Shown piece after piece: positions 29,871 through 41,969 of a DNA stretch of 64,000 nucleotides. The first letter of the stretch is position 1. Each line of letters begins with the position of its first letter. A model generated the notes under the pieces. It did not search any database. It worked only from the letters and a program-made list of their open reading frames with translations, and was not told where the DNA came from. The DNA lies in NCBI GenBank assembly GCA_964036045.1, contig OZ038380.1, positions 164,245,872 through 164,309,871 on the forward strand, read 5' to 3'. Both the position numbers and the translations under genes were made by a program. This DNA comes from Eutreptiella sp. 'Long Island Sound 2002'. Lineage: Eukaryota; Euglenozoa; Euglenophyceae; Eutreptiales; Eutreptiaceae.

Positions 29871-29880
29871 GGAGGGGGAG
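29871..29880 (+). promoter_or_regulatory. Polypurine tract
   Basis: GGAGGGGGAG, preceded by T5, directly abuts the TG of the 3' LTR, the standard position for the plus-strand DNA primer. Confidence 0.9.
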
Positions 29881-30412
29881 TGTAAGTGCGGCTAGCCCCA
29901 TCTGCTCAGATTTTCAGACATTCTGCCCAGATTGGCTACATTTTGGTCATTTTCTTTGCTTCGGCGGAATTGCCGCCTCGCAGCTCAGTCACAGGATATT
30001 TCCTATATATTTCTGATATGCCGGATTTGATTCCGCGGTCCATTTCCCGTAGATCCGCCGCATTCCGCTATTTTAGCTGGAATCGCCATTTGCCGTTGAC
30101 GCGCGCTCGCGGCCCAGATCGGCCATACAATTTTACATAAATGGATTATTTAAATTCATTCGGACAGTTTTGGACACTCAGATGTATTTAGAATAATTCC
30201 CCGCAATTTTCTTCATAGACTGGGATTTTCTGCCGGACCACAATCAGCATGGACCTTGCTTCTGTTGTCGCTGCTCTCGCCTCCGTTGGTGTTCGTGTAT
30301 CCGGTTCCAACCCCAATAACAACATCCAGGGAGACTCCTCGCGTGCCTGCCCCACTGGTCTTGCCGGCCCCGAGCCCTCCGGCACCCACAACGACCCAGG
30401 GCAGCACTTTCA
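29881..30412 (+). repeat. 3' LTR
   Basis: 532 bp, identical by eye to the 5' LTR. It also carries the ATG and 55-codon gag start (from 30249), which here runs into flanking L2 sequence. Confidence 0.96.
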
Positions 30413-30417
30413 TGCGG
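30413..30417. repeat. Target-site duplication, right
   Basis: TGCGG directly after the 3' LTR's CA, matching 19598-19602. Confidence 0.93.
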
Positions 30418-31152
30418 ATGCGTGCGGACTAAATGATGGGTGCTGAGCATGAGCCTATGATCCGGACTCCAGGTGGGAAGGACTTTGGTTTTGGAGGGAG
30501 ATTGGCCCATTGGCCTCCACAAAGTGGCGCTGAAAGCACCAAAGCTGCCGAGTAAGGAGCGAGTATATACCGAAAAAAAATAGATACTCAGAGAGTGTGC
30601 CTCCGTGTAGCGTGTGCGTGGCATAACGTCCTCGTGGCTGCCCCTTCACGCGAACGCATGTTGGCAGGGGGGTTTTTCGGACCTCCCACCGCTCGTTAGG
30701 ACCCCCCTCCCCCATAGCTCGACGCCACCGTCTCGGATTCGCAAAATGAGTGACGTTTTGGACTCAGCGACCCCGAAATAGGGGGGGTTTACTGTGTCAA
30801 TAGCTCATTTTAGGATATGGTTGACTATTAACGACTCGGTAGGCTCTGCCCGTTCCTCACCACGAATGGGGATACCCCTTTTGGGGTGGTGTTAGAGCGG
30901 GACCCCCTGGGGACCTACATGGGTAAACTAGTACCCCCCCCCCCTATTTTGATGTCGCTGAATCCGAATATCAACTCAGATTTGGCGGTTGGGGCGGTTA
31001 TTACCGAGTTTTTGGTCGCGCGCGCGCTCCATTTGGACCCCCTCATATCTCGACGCCACTGTCTCAGATTCGAAAAGAAATTGCATTTTCGGAATCAGCG
31101 ACCTCGAAATAGGGGGGGTCCAAAGATTTTCACGTCGATTTGGTACAACTTG
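30418..31152 (-). repeat. Composite repeat L2, remainder after the retrotransposon
   Basis: The reverse complement of about 4730-5460 (G segment). It stops at CAACTTGC, just short of the 17-bp hairpin and 5S found at this end of the plus-strand copies. About 20 bp of unplaced sequence then leads into module H at 31174. Confidence 0.9.
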
Positions 31153-31173
31153 CAAACGTTGGTTACGTGGGTT

Positions 31174-32271
31174 GCACTGTAGTCTCACAGGGCCTCCACC
31201 ATTGGTGTCCGGTCGGTGGTGAAGGCCGAGGTTCAGCACCAGTAGTGCAGCCTTTCTTAGTGGATCATATTCGCTTTTTGAAGACGCCAAAGCCAAAACT
31301 GCCAAGTGTCGATGTCAGATTATGAAAACGGCTATCATCAGGCCACCACAGCCGCGACACCAGGTTCCCTTGAACCTATACACTGTAGATATATATACAT
31401 ATATATATATACATATATGTGTGTGTGTGTTTATAGATGTAGACCCGCAGACGTTCCGGGAAAGCTTTTTGTTCCTTCTCGCCCTATACAGACGTTCTTT
31501 TCTTCCATTTCTTGCACATGTTCGAAGAATCCCAAACTTTTTGCTGTGCTGAGACCCATGAATTGTCGGAAGATGTCTGTATTCTGGCTTGTGTCGTTCT
31601 TTTTTGAGATTTTGAGATTCCCACGCGGTTAACCACGCACTAGTCAACAGAAAACGCCGGTGGTAGGCAAGCATCGGGGGCTTTCGTTCAAACCTGTTGG
31701 CACGACCTGTGGTGGTTCTAAGATGCCGCACCAAGGAACCCACTCAGCCACTCCGAGGAATCTGCCCCCTCCCCTTGGGGTGCCCTTCATGCAATGATTT
31801 GCAACAAACTTAGGGCCGGTGGCAAAATGATTGGGCCCGGTACTTTGTGGTATCCCATCACCTGCCTCAAAAGGTCAAGCGGTTCGCAAAACACATAAGT
31901 ACCCATTTTTTGCAGTCGTACCCCGTAATCCAACCTTCACGTCAAGGAGTGCAATGAGGTGGGCAATTTTCATGAAATAATGGGTGAAATCATCAATCAA
32001 AAATGCTTGAATTAGCAGTTGCACTACACTTTGGTTTCCTTGAGCATCATTGTCCTTCTTACCTGTGCGCGCCGTAAAAGTGGTGTTGAAATTGAAAAGA
32101 CATCTTCGCAATGAACCTTCTCTCCTCAAGTTGTCGTTTTCGAGAAACTGCAGAATGCATTTGCAAGGCTGCAATGATGGTACTAACTAAAACATTATGC
32201 AAGTCCGAGCAATATGGCACAAATACGATCAATTTGCAGGTAATTTATAGTTGCCATAGTTCACCGCTCCC
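31174..32271 (+). repeat. H module, copy 1
   Basis: About 1.1 kb starting GCACTGTAGTCTCACAGGG, with a TA/CA microsatellite at about 31386-31432. Copies start at 42730, 50883 and 62836. A minus-strand 99-codon frame (31875-32174) is open in all four copies. The few differences between copies mostly change the amino acid, so selection for a protein is not evident. I do not recognise the product. Confidence 0.85.
31386..31432. repeat. (TA)n / (TG)n microsatellite in H
   Basis: Alternating TATATA and CATATATA followed by TGTGTGTGTGT. The length differs slightly among the four H copies (also about 42943-42988, 51094-51140 and 63046-63091), the most variable site between otherwise near-identical units. 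Confidence 0.9.
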
Positions 32272-32397
32272 TACTAAAATCGCGGCAAAAATTGCGTATG
32301 TTTTCCACCACACAAAGAAGGTGCTGGTTGTACTTTGCACAGCACCACGGCCTCCTACCACCTTCATGATGCATTCCACTTGACAAATGCCTTTCCC
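32272..32397 (+). repeat. N element, diverged copy between H and P
   Basis: Matches the N module from CTACTAAAATCGCGGCAAAAA to CACTTGACAAATGCCTTTCC at perhaps 80 percent. Equivalent copies lie at about 43828-43953, 51980-52105 and 63926-64000 (truncated by the window end). Confidence 0.75.
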
Positions 32398-33231
32398 CCT
32401 ATCCCTCCCTCTGGGTCCGGTTCCCCCTTCCCTTTCCTCTTCCACCCTTGCGGGATGCTCCATTCCCCGCTCCAATACCAACCCGCTTAGCCAGATTCAA
32501 ACCCCGCACCCGCAGGGCGAGTCTGCCACACCAAGCACTACCCTGATAATACCTTCTGCAACCCACACCGCCACTCCCGGGGGTCTCTCTCCCCCCCTAC
32601 CCCTCCCTCGGGGTCCTGTTCCCCCTTCCCTTTCCTCTTCCACCCTTACGGGATGCTGCATTAGCCGCTCCAACACCAACCCGCTTAGCCAGATTCAAAC
32701 CCCGCACCCGCAGGGCGAGTCTGCCACACCAAGCACTACCCTGATAATACCTTCTGCAACCCACACCGCCACTCCCGGGTGTCTCTCTCCCCTCCTATCC
32801 CTCCCTCGGGGTCCCGTTCCCCCTTCCCTTTCCTCTTCCACCCTTGCGGGATGCTCCATTCCCCGCTCCAACACCAACCCGCTTAGCCAGATTCAAACCC
32901 CGCACCCGTAGGGCGAGTCTGCCACACCAAGCACTGCCCTGATAATACCTTCTGCAACCCACACCGCCACTCCCGGGGGTCTCTCTCCCCCCCTATCCCT
33001 CCCTCGGGGTCCCGTTCCCCCTTCCCTTTCCTCTTCCACCCTTGCGGGATGCTCCAGTCCCCGCTCCAACACCAACCCGCTTAGCCAGATTCAAATCGCA
33101 CCCGCAGGGCGAGGCTGCCACACCAAGCACTACCCTGATAATACCTTCTGCAACCCACACCGCCACTCCCGGGGGTCTCTCCCCCCCCCTATCCCTCTCT
33201 CGGGGTCCCGTTCCCCCTTCCCTGTCTTCTT
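32398..33231 (+). repeat. P array, about 4.2 units
   Basis: The same 198-bp satellite as at 9812, in unit order partial B, A, B, C, terminal unit. A small deletion near 33093 (AAATCGCACCC instead of AAACCCCGCACCC) breaks the open frame seen in other arrays, arguing against a coding role. Confidence 0.92.
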
Positions 33232-33240
33232 AGGGGGGTA

Positions 33241-33510
33241 GGATCCATAGACCTGGTCTATAGACGATTCCATGGTCTATAGACCTGGTCTATAGACCCG
33301 GTTTATAGACCTGGTCTATAGACAGTCCACCATCCATAGACTTGGTCCAAAGACCAGATTCTATTGGATCTATAGACGAGCTGGATGCATACCGTGGATC
33401 CTTTCCAATGAGCGTTCCATTGTCTATGGACCTGGTCTATAGACGGTTGTATGATCTATAGACGTGGTCTATAGACCGTTTCATTGGTCTATAGCCCTAG
33501 TTTATAGACC
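33241..33510. repeat. T module (TCTATAGA palindromes), copy 2
   Basis: As at 11132-11401, near-identical. Confidence 0.9.
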
Positions 33511-34205
33511 GCTTTGGGCCACCCCCCGCTTGGGTTGGTTTCCCAACGGCTACGTTTTCTAGGGTGTTCATGGCTTTTTTGCACTCCCGGGACCTTCCTC
33601 TAGAGACTAGTGTCGCTTTCACGCCCAAGACACCTGTCAATTCGGAGATCTAGAGCCGCTTTGGGCCATCCCCCGCTTGGGTTGGTTATCCATAATTTCA
33701 AGTGGCTCAGGCTCATTCAGAACCTTTCCCAGTCCCCCTTCACCCTGTTGCCGTTGTTGTTACAGTACAGATGCGCTGCTGTTTACTGCCACCTGCTCCT
33801 TTGCTGTGCACCATCCAGATGTTTGACGAGTCTTGGTCTGAACACATTGGGGCTCTCCCTCAGTTATTGTTGGAGAGATCACTACGGTCAATGTTGGTGC
33901 CAACATTTTTCCAGATTCAATTGACACTTTGGCGGTGAGCAGACTGAGAATGTGACAAAGGGAATGCCATGCTGATTTGCTTTGTGCGAGTGTGTGTGCC
34001 AGGAATCCAGTTTTTTGAACGCTGTGCTGAAAATTCCGAAGGAGCACAATGGCTCACCCCATTTTCAGTAATCCTTGACAGTTTTCCTGCAGTAGGTTTC
34101 TTGCATATGTTGTATTTTTTTTTGTTTGATGCCAGTGCTCAGAGTGTATTGCATGACTGCCCCCCTTTCCCCCGCCCGCAAACCGGGCGTCCGCGCATGA
34201 TGAAT
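33511..34205 (+). repeat. M4 spacer
   Basis: Near-identical to 11402-12095 and directly upstream of the chimeric 5S. Confidence 0.85.
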
Positions 34206-34336
34206 GCGTACGGCCATACTACTGGGAACACACCTAAACCCGTCCGATTTCAGAAGTTAAGCCTAGTCAGGGCCAGTTAGTACTGAGGTGGGAGACCGCT
34301 TGGCAACGACACACTTTCTGAGTGTCTATTTTTTTT
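34206..34336 (+). pseudogene. Chimeric 5S rRNA (third copy)
   Basis: 5S part 34206-34303, tail hairpin, then T8 (34329-34336). One difference from the others (CAGGGCCAG instead of CAGGCCCAG) lies in the 5S part and is shared with the copy at 54312. Confidence 0.8.
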
Positions 34337-34833
34337 CGGTATATACTCGCTCCTTACTAGGCAGCTTTGGTGCTTTCAGCACCACTTTGTGGAGGCCAAT
34401 CGGCCAATCTCCTTTCAAAATCCTTCCCACCTGGAATCCGGATCATAGGCTCATGCTCAGCACCCATCATTTAGTCCGCACACATCCGCACACATGTCCC
34501 TCCCCTTTGCGTATGTTCAACTCCCGGGGCACATTGCAACTGCGACCTTTTTTTTGGATATGCCCAAAAAGTAGGTCGCAATGGACAGGCTAACCCAAGA
34601 AGTGCTGAACTGGTGCATTTGAACCCGAAAAATGAAAAATGCAAAAACTCCACCGTGGTACACGCAGGTCACACAGCACAGGCCACGCACAGCCGGACGG
34701 GTGGAGGCACCCGACTGCCACTGCCATCGCTCACTCCACCCCCTCTGGACCGGTAACAGGGCAGCCCTGCAAGCCCTAGACAGCCATCCGCGGATGGGTC
34801 GAACGGCCCCCGGTAGGTGGTAACCCCCAACCA
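34337..34833 (+). repeat. Truncated M6 spacer
   Basis: Matches 548-1041 and stops at TAACCCCCAACC. The next bases are the last four of 5S plus its T run, so the rest of M6, the minisatellites, the single-copy block and nearly all of the complete 5S seen at 1042-4631 are absent. Confidence 0.85.
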
Positions 34834-34852
34834 CGCTTTTTTATTGCCCCTG
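34834..34852 (+). pseudogene. 5S 3'-end remnant with Pol III T run
   Basis: ACGCTTTTTTATTGCCCC matches the end of the complete 5S at 4632-4650, now fused to M6. It marks a deletion endpoint and is not functional on its own. The same remnant is at about 54940-54958. Confidence 0.75.
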
Positions 34853-37800
34853 ACTCGGTAGGATCTGCCCGTTCCTAGACAGGCAGATCCTACCGAGTAT
34901 ACAGTCTCCCCGAAAGTACTAAAAATAGCAAGTTGTACCAAATCGACGTGAAAATCTTTGTACCCCCCCTATTTCGAGGTCGCTGATTCCGAAAATGCAA
35001 TTTCTTTTCGAACCTGAGACAGTGGCGTCGAGATATGAGGGGGTTCAAATGGAGCGCGCGCGCGACCAAAAACTCGGTAATAACCGCCCCAACCGCCAAA
35101 TCTGAGTTGATATTCGGATTGAGCGACATCAAAATAGGGGGGGGGGGTACTAGTTTACCCATGTAGGTCCCCAGGGGGTCCCGCTCTAACACCACCCCAA
35201 AAGGGGTATCCCCATTCGTGGTGAGGAACGGGCAGAGCCTACCGAGTCGTTAATAGTCAACCATATCCTAAAATGAGCTATTGACACAGTAAACCCCCCC
35301 TATTTCGGGGTCGCTGAGTCCAAAACGTCACTCATTTTGCGAATCCGAGACGGTGGCGTCGAGCTATGGGGGAGGGGGGTCCTAACGAGCGGTGGGAGGT
35401 CCGAAAAACCCCCCTGCCAACATGCGTTCGCGTGAAGGGGCAGCCACGAGGACGTTATGCCACGCACACGCTACACAGAGGCACACTCTCTGAGTATCTC
35501 TTTTTTTTCGGTATATACTCGCTCCTTACTAGGCAGCTTTGGTGCTTTCAGCGCCACTTTGTGGAGGCCAATGGGCCAATCTCCCTCCAAAACCAAAGTC
35601 CTTCCCACCTGGAGTCCGGATCATAGGCTCATGCTCAGCACCCATCATTTAGTCCGCACGCATCCGCACACATGTCCCTCCCCTTTGCGTAACACCCTGC
35701 CCTTCCTTCCCTGGGGTTATCGCGGCATGCGCTGCCCCGCCCCTTCCGCCCCTCCCCCCTAGGGGGGTAGGGTTTGTCCATGTCCCTCCTGCGCAGGAGA
35801 CAATGGGGTGGGGTGGGGTGGGGGGGGGGCATGCGCGCAGTTGAGGCCGCGGCCACATTTTGTCGGCCCATTTGTGTGTGCTTCTTGCTTACTTGGGCCC
35901 TGGTTCCCCGTTTGCAGGGTATCTTTGTCTGATTGTGCCCCATGTGCGGTGCTTAACGGCCGAATCTGTTCGTTGCTGGCCCGTTCGGACGCGGACAATG
36001 ATTTGTGCCATGTGATGTTTTTTCCAATCTGTTGCATTCGGTGACGTTGCCGATCGATGTGCACAGTGATACGCTGTATGGAGAGTGTTGTCTTGGGAAC
36101 AGCTTGTTTTTTGGGCTTCTAGTCAGCTTTGCTGGGAGTTCTGTTTTGTATTCTTTGCACCATGTCGTGCTGTGAGCAATGTGTTGTGTCTTGTGCGCAG
36201 TGCTGTCTATTGCAAGCTGTATCCAAAAACTTCCATGGTGCAGAACAAAGGTCTCATTGAAGCTCATGTTTTTCGCACATGGCCGCCATGGCACCTTCTT
36301 AGGAGCTAGATCTCCCTCTGAGTGTGCTGAGACCATCCCGCCCCCCTCCTGGACAAGAATCTTAGAGATTCCAAATGTGCACATGCCTCTACAATGCCAC
36401 ATACCTTCGGGAAATCCTTCTGTGTAACCCGCATAGGTCTGTACGCAAAGGCTAAAAAGGATTTCAAAAATTTGCTGAAAGAGGAATCTCAACAACCCTA
36501 GCTCCTTGAGGGAATATATGAATGGTCCAAATGCTCGATCTAGCCATAATTCAAAGGCAGGAAATACATTCTAAATTGTAAGCCACAAATTATCATAACT
36601 ATTGCAACTTTCCTCAACCTCTTTTGTCCGCAAAAATCTTGACGCAGTGATATTGCAGGTAATAAAGACGTATCACTATTACTATCGCAAAAAGGAATGT
36701 CGAAGTGGTCCACTTCACGGTTCAAAAAATCCTAGTTTGTTGCGTGACGATGTTACAAATTTTGTACATACCATTGTCTGTTGGAAACAGAACAGTGCAT
36801 GTGTCCTGTGTGCTACAAAACCGCGGCTGCCAAAGTACTGCATGATTCGATGCTCAACAACTTACCAAAATATCAAACCCATAGCAGATGAGGTATCGGA
36901 TCAAATTGTCCTAACCAATTATGAGAAACATCCCAGATGTCCCCAATATCCTAGTGAGTTTAAAATACAATATCACAATCTTCTACACAACCATAGATCT
37001 ATCAAGGCTGCGCATCCCGATGGCTAACCCATACGAAATGAAAAGCGCACCAACGAATGTCCTAAGTCGTGTTTGAGAAAACGATCCTAAGTCCGAATGC
37101 AGAAAAGATCCTAATGATTCTAATTATCATAAAAGTCCTAACCAGGCGAACATGTTGCGATGAGTCATTGTCAAAGATATGGAAAAATAGGTTATCCTTA
37201 TCCCAGAACCTCTGTCTAACGCGTGGAAAAAACATCCTAAGTATCCTAAACATCCTCAGCCTTTGGGACAGAACGTTAGGGCTAGGAAACATCCTAACTA
37301 TGCCAAGTACTGAATATTCCTCGATAACACCAACGAATATACTACATATCCTAAGAGTGGTTACAATTACGGTTGTCATGAGTTATTTGCCATCACTACA
37401 CATGCAAAATGTAAAAAGAACGATATTCTAACTCCTGTTGGAGAAAATATCCTAAATATCTTCAACTGACTGAACATTTGTTCTCAAAAATATCCCAAAT
37501 ATCCCAAGTACTTTGTGTGGCTCTGGGCATGTAATTATCCTAAACCTCTTGACCTGGCAAACATGTTGCGATGGGTCATTGTCAAAGAGATGGATAAACC
37601 GGTTAGCCTTAGCCTAAAAACACTGTCTAATTTGTGCAAAAAACATCCTAAGTATCCTAAATGTCCTCAACTTTTGGGACTGAAAGTTGGGGCTAGCAAA
37701 CATCTTTAATGTGCTAAGTACTCCATTTTCTTCGATAACAGCAAGGAATATCTTAAATATCCTAAGAGTGGTTACAAGTACGGTTGTGATGAGGAATTTG

Positions 37801-39843
37801 CCATTACTATACATGAAAAATCTAAGAATAAAAATATCATAAGTGCCGACGGAGAAAATATCCTAATTATCCTAAATATCCTAAACATCCCAATGGGCAA
37901 ACAACGGGGGGTTGAAAATGTTGTGAGTCCTAATTTTGCCAAGTCAGTCATCCGAATCATCGGGAAGATCGTTAAACCTCATGCAGAAAATACCTTAAGT
38001 ATCCCAAATGTCCTGACCTGGCTCGTTTCTTTTCTCAAAAACATCCTAAATATCCTAAGTACGTAATATTGTTCGGGGCATATCATCGAACATATTGTAA
38101 GTATCCGCTATTGTTGTGATGAGTAAGTAGCGATGGCTAGAAGGAAGATATCATAAGTCCTATAGGAGACAATATTCGAATTATCCTAAATATTCTGAAC
38201 CATCCAATGGGCCAACAACAGGATGCTGAAAATGTTGTGCTGAGCACGTGTCAAATACTTCCTAATCTCGCCAGACCAAACATCCTGAATATCAGCACCA
38301 TTCTTTAAGATCATGCAAAAAGTATCCTAAATATCCCAAATATCCTCAATTGACTGAACGTTTTTGCTCAAAAATATCCTCAATATCCCAAGTACTTCAT
38401 GTAGCTTTGGGCATAACACCAGAAATATTCCAAAGATTCGAAGAAGGGTTACAGCTACCATTGTGATGAGTACATTGCCAAAAATATCCTAAGTCCTGAT
38501 GGAGACAATATCCCCATTATGTGGACCATCCTCAACATCGTAATGGACAAACAACCGCAGGCTGAACATGTTGTGATAGGCAATCGTCCAAAACATCTCA
38601 ACCTCGCCAGAACAAATATTCTAAATGCGAGAAAAGATCCTGAAACGTCATGCAAAAAATATCCTAAATATCCTAAATATCCCTAGCTGACTCATCTAGA
38701 CTGAAACCTCCTGCTGAAAAATGTCCAAAATATCCCAAGTACTTAATATTCTTCCAGGCAAGGACCAAAAATATCCTAACTATCCTAAAAAATGGTTACG
38801 GTTACAGCTAAGGTTAACCGTAACCCTTTTTTTTAGGATAATTAGGATATTTTCCCAAAAAAATGATCGGGTGTTTGCAATATTTTAGAACGCAAAAGTA
38901 ACCTACTAGGATGCATTCTTTTGGCACTCACAAACCACCTCGCCTATGGAATGAGGCCTCAAGACAACACAAACAGCCCTGAACCAGTGCACCACACATG
39001 TGTAACGGCAGCAGTGACAGCACTCAATTATACACTGATGTGATCAGAATTTCAATGATTCTCAGATGTACATTAGTGCAGTAAATTTTCCGCTTGTTTT
39101 CATGTTTTCCGTTCGCCGCCAGATGTCGCCTGTGAGCGCGCGTCGAGTCGCATTTGTCTTTCGTGATTTCCCAATCGGATTTATTTAAATTATTTCGAAT
39201 GATTTCACGTTGTGTCATTATGTGCGATGAATGCGCATTGAGATTCTATGTCTGCTCCATTTTTGTAGACCGGGTTTTCGTACTCTTCATATTCCACCAT
39301 GGAGATCAAAGGACTTACAAGTGCTTCGCATATGTCGCTCCCCGAGGCTGGATATGGGTCTGAAGAGGGTTATGTGGGTTCGGAGATATCAGGGGCAGTG
39401 TCGGGCGTTACGACCCATGGGGCATCAAGGCTACAGGCTTCGCAGTTACAACAAAGATCAACCACTATGCAGCGGTTACAACATGCTCCTCACATGGCAC
39501 CACACAACAGGAAGAAACACTACACCACATCAATCCACACCACGCTAGACCACACCACACCACCTTTCACCGCACTGCCCCAGGATGTGCCCCGCAATGT
39601 GGCCCACGATGTGCCCCAGAATGTGCCCCTCAATGCTCACCACAATGTGACCCATGATGTGCCCCACCATGTGCCCCACCATGTGCCCCACGATGTGCCC
39701 GCCAAATGCCACATGATGTGCCCCATGATGTGCCCCACAGTGTGCCCCACTGTGAACCCCACGATGTGCCCTGGGATGTGCCCCACCATGTGCCCCACCA
39801 TGTGCCGCAGGATGTGCCCCACCATGTAGTAAAATACTTGTAA
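34853..39843 (+). repeat. Composite repeat L, copy L3
   Basis: Near-identical to L1, offset about 30,200 bp. Includes the 17-bp hairpin (34853-34898), G and E segments, G-rich run (35805-35829), TATCCTAA satellite (37070-38840), satellite-end hairpin (38794-38825), LTR-like relic (39039-39301) and 12-bp minisatellite (39584-39829). Confidence 0.9.
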
Positions 39844-40179
39844 AATCGGGGTAAAAATTGGGGATGTTTTTCGCCATACAAGGAGGGTGCTGGGTATACT
39901 TTGCACTGCACCACGGCCTCCTACCACCTTCAGAATGCATACCACTTCACAAATGCCTTTCTCTCTATCATTACATCACACTCCAACCCATAGTTGCTCA
40001 CCCGGGATGCTCCCCTTGCTGGTCTCTCCCCTATTTACCACAAACCATACATACAAAAAAGGCATGTTTCTGGGTAGTTCTCCATAGGCATAGTCGGCAA
40101 CCCAAGGGACCCCTTCAGGATGTATCCACGGCTTCTGTGCCCCAAGCCAATGGCGTTGGTGAGGTCTCTGGGATCAGAG
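39844..40179 (+). repeat. N element followed by module K
   Basis: N (to about 40028) then K, which contains ACCACAAACCATACATAC and ATAGTCGGCAACCCAAGGG. The same pair is found inverted at about 15086-15424 and direct at 59950-60285. K alone recurs at about 49691-49955. A 107-codon minus-strand frame is partly open across K but is interrupted in some copies. Confidence 0.75.
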
Positions 40180-41143
40180 CATGGACATCCGAACCCGGTT
40201 TGCCAAACCAAAACATTGTCCAGCGAAGCAGCTCCATTAAGGTCCACCGCTCACTAGAAAAATCGGGGTAAAAACTGGGGATGTTTTTCGCCATACAAGG
40301 AGGGTGCTGGGTATACTTTGCACTGCACCACGGCCTCCTACCACCTTCAGAATGCATTCCACTTCACAAATGCCTTCCTCTCTATCATTACATCACATTC
40401 CAACCCATGGTTGCTCACCCGGGATGCTCCCCTTGCTGGTCTCTCCGCTGTTTACCACAAATCCCGCCCTTTCATGTCCCAACACCCCATTCAAAAACAC
40501 CCACCCCTCCCCCATCCGCATCAACACGCCATACCTACACTTTCGTGCGACCCCCCAAAATGTGCTCACATTCACATTTGCATCCCACCGCACCCATCCG
40601 ACCCCACACAAGCCACCGTATTCCGCCCTTTCATGTCCCAACACCCCATTCAAAAACACCCACCCCTCCTCCATCCGCATCAACACGCCATACCAACACT
40701 TTCGTGCAACCCCCCGTATGTGCTCACATTCACATTTGCATCCCACTGCACCCATCCAATTCCACACAGGCCACTGTACCCCGCCCTTTCATGTTCCAAC
40801 AACCCATTCAAAAACAACCACACACCAGCATCCGCATCAACACGCCGTACCTACACTTGTGGTAATCACCGGAGAGACCAGCAAGGGGAGCATCCCGGGT
40901 GAGCAACTATGGCTTGGAATGTGATGTAATGATAGAGGGGAAGGCAGCTGTGGAGTGCACCTCATTGCAAAGATGTTAGGAGGCCCTGGTGCAGTGCATG
41001 GTACAACCAGCACCCCCTCTGTGTAGCGAAAAACATAGCCGATTTTTACCCCAATTTTACTAGCGAGCGGTGGACCTTAATGGAGCCACCGCGGCTGGAA
41101 ATGTTTTTGCCTGGCAAAGCCAGTTCAGATGTCCATGGCAGCA
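40180..41143 (+). mobile_element. Fold-back structure with Q core
   Basis: The left arm (about 40180-40452) and right arm (about 40862-41143) are inverted, about 85 percent alike, and run from CATGGACATC through the shared GGTCCACCGCTC and N module to GGTCTCTCCG. The core holds about 2.5 Q satellite units. It resembles fold-back elements, which have long inverted termini and little coding capacity. I see no transposase and have not defined target duplications. Confidence 0.6.
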
Positions 41144-41144
41144 T

Positions 41145-41855
41145 CGCCCTTTCATGTTCCAACGACCCATTCAAAAACACCCAGCCCTCCCCCATCCGCA
41201 TCAACACGCCATACCTACACTTTCCTACAACCCCCCCAATGTGCTCACATTGACATTTGCATCCCACCGCATCCACCCGACCCGGCACAGGCCACGGTAC
41301 CCCGCCATTTCATGTTCCAACACCCCATTCAAAAACACCCACCCCTCCTCCATCCGCATCAACACGCCATACCTACACTTTCTTGCAACCCCCCAAATGT
41401 GCTCACATTCACAATTGCATCCCACTGCACCCACCCAACCCCACACAGGCCACCGTACCTCGCCCTTTCATGTTCCAACGACCCTTTCAAAAACACCCAC
41501 CCCTCCCCCATCCGCATCAACACGCCATACCTACACTTTCCTACAACCCTCCCAATGTGCTCACATTCACATTTGCATCCCACCGCATCCACCCGACCCG
41601 GCACAGGCCACGGTACCCCGCCATTTCATGTTCCAACACCCCATTCAAAAACACCCACCCCTCCCCCATCCGCCTCAACACGGCATACCTACACTTTCGT
41701 GCAACCCCCCAAATGTGCTCACATTCACATTTGCATCCCACCGCATCCACCCAACCCCACACAGGCCACCGTACCCCGCCCTTTCATGTCCCAACACCCC
41801 ATTCAAAAACAACCACCCCTCCTCCATCCGCATCAACACGCCATGCCTATACTTT
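41145..41855 (+). repeat. Q array, 158-bp satellite
   Basis: TTCATG anchors at 41151, 41309, 41467, 41625 and 41783 give an exact 158-bp period over about 4.5 units. Overlapping frames of up to 283 codons in all three forward frames result from the lack of stops in this C-rich sequence. Confidence 0.93.
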
Positions 41856-41969
41856 GCACTGCACCACGGCCTCCTAACACCTTCAGATTGCATTCCACTT
41901 CACAAATGCCTTCCTGGTTAGCTGTTTACCACAAACCATACATACAAAAAAGGCATGTTTCCGGGTAGT

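Larger units (their letters stand above)
19603..30412 (+). mobile_element. Ty3/gypsy-type LTR retrotransposon with chromodomain
   Basis: A complete element of 10,810 bp: 532-bp LTR, primer-binding site, gag, in-frame TAG, pol, a long 3' non-coding stretch, a polypurine tract and a second LTR. LTRs begin TG and end CA, and a 5-bp target duplication flanks the element. The domain order (protease, RT, RNase H, integrase, chromodomain) places it in the Ty3/gypsy (Metaviridae) group, probably near the chromoviruses. The LTRs read identical, which indicates recent insertion into the inverted L2 repeat. No other copy is in the window. Confidence 0.96.

Noticed and set aside
30249-30446. Second gag gene start at the 3' LTR
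   Set aside because: It is the LTR copy of the gag start and runs into flanking L2 sequence after about 55 codons.
41070-41968. Three overlapping frames of 206-283 codons in the Q array
   Set aside because: The 158-bp period cycles through all frames, and all are stop-free because the sequence is C-rich. No start context or domain supports a gene.
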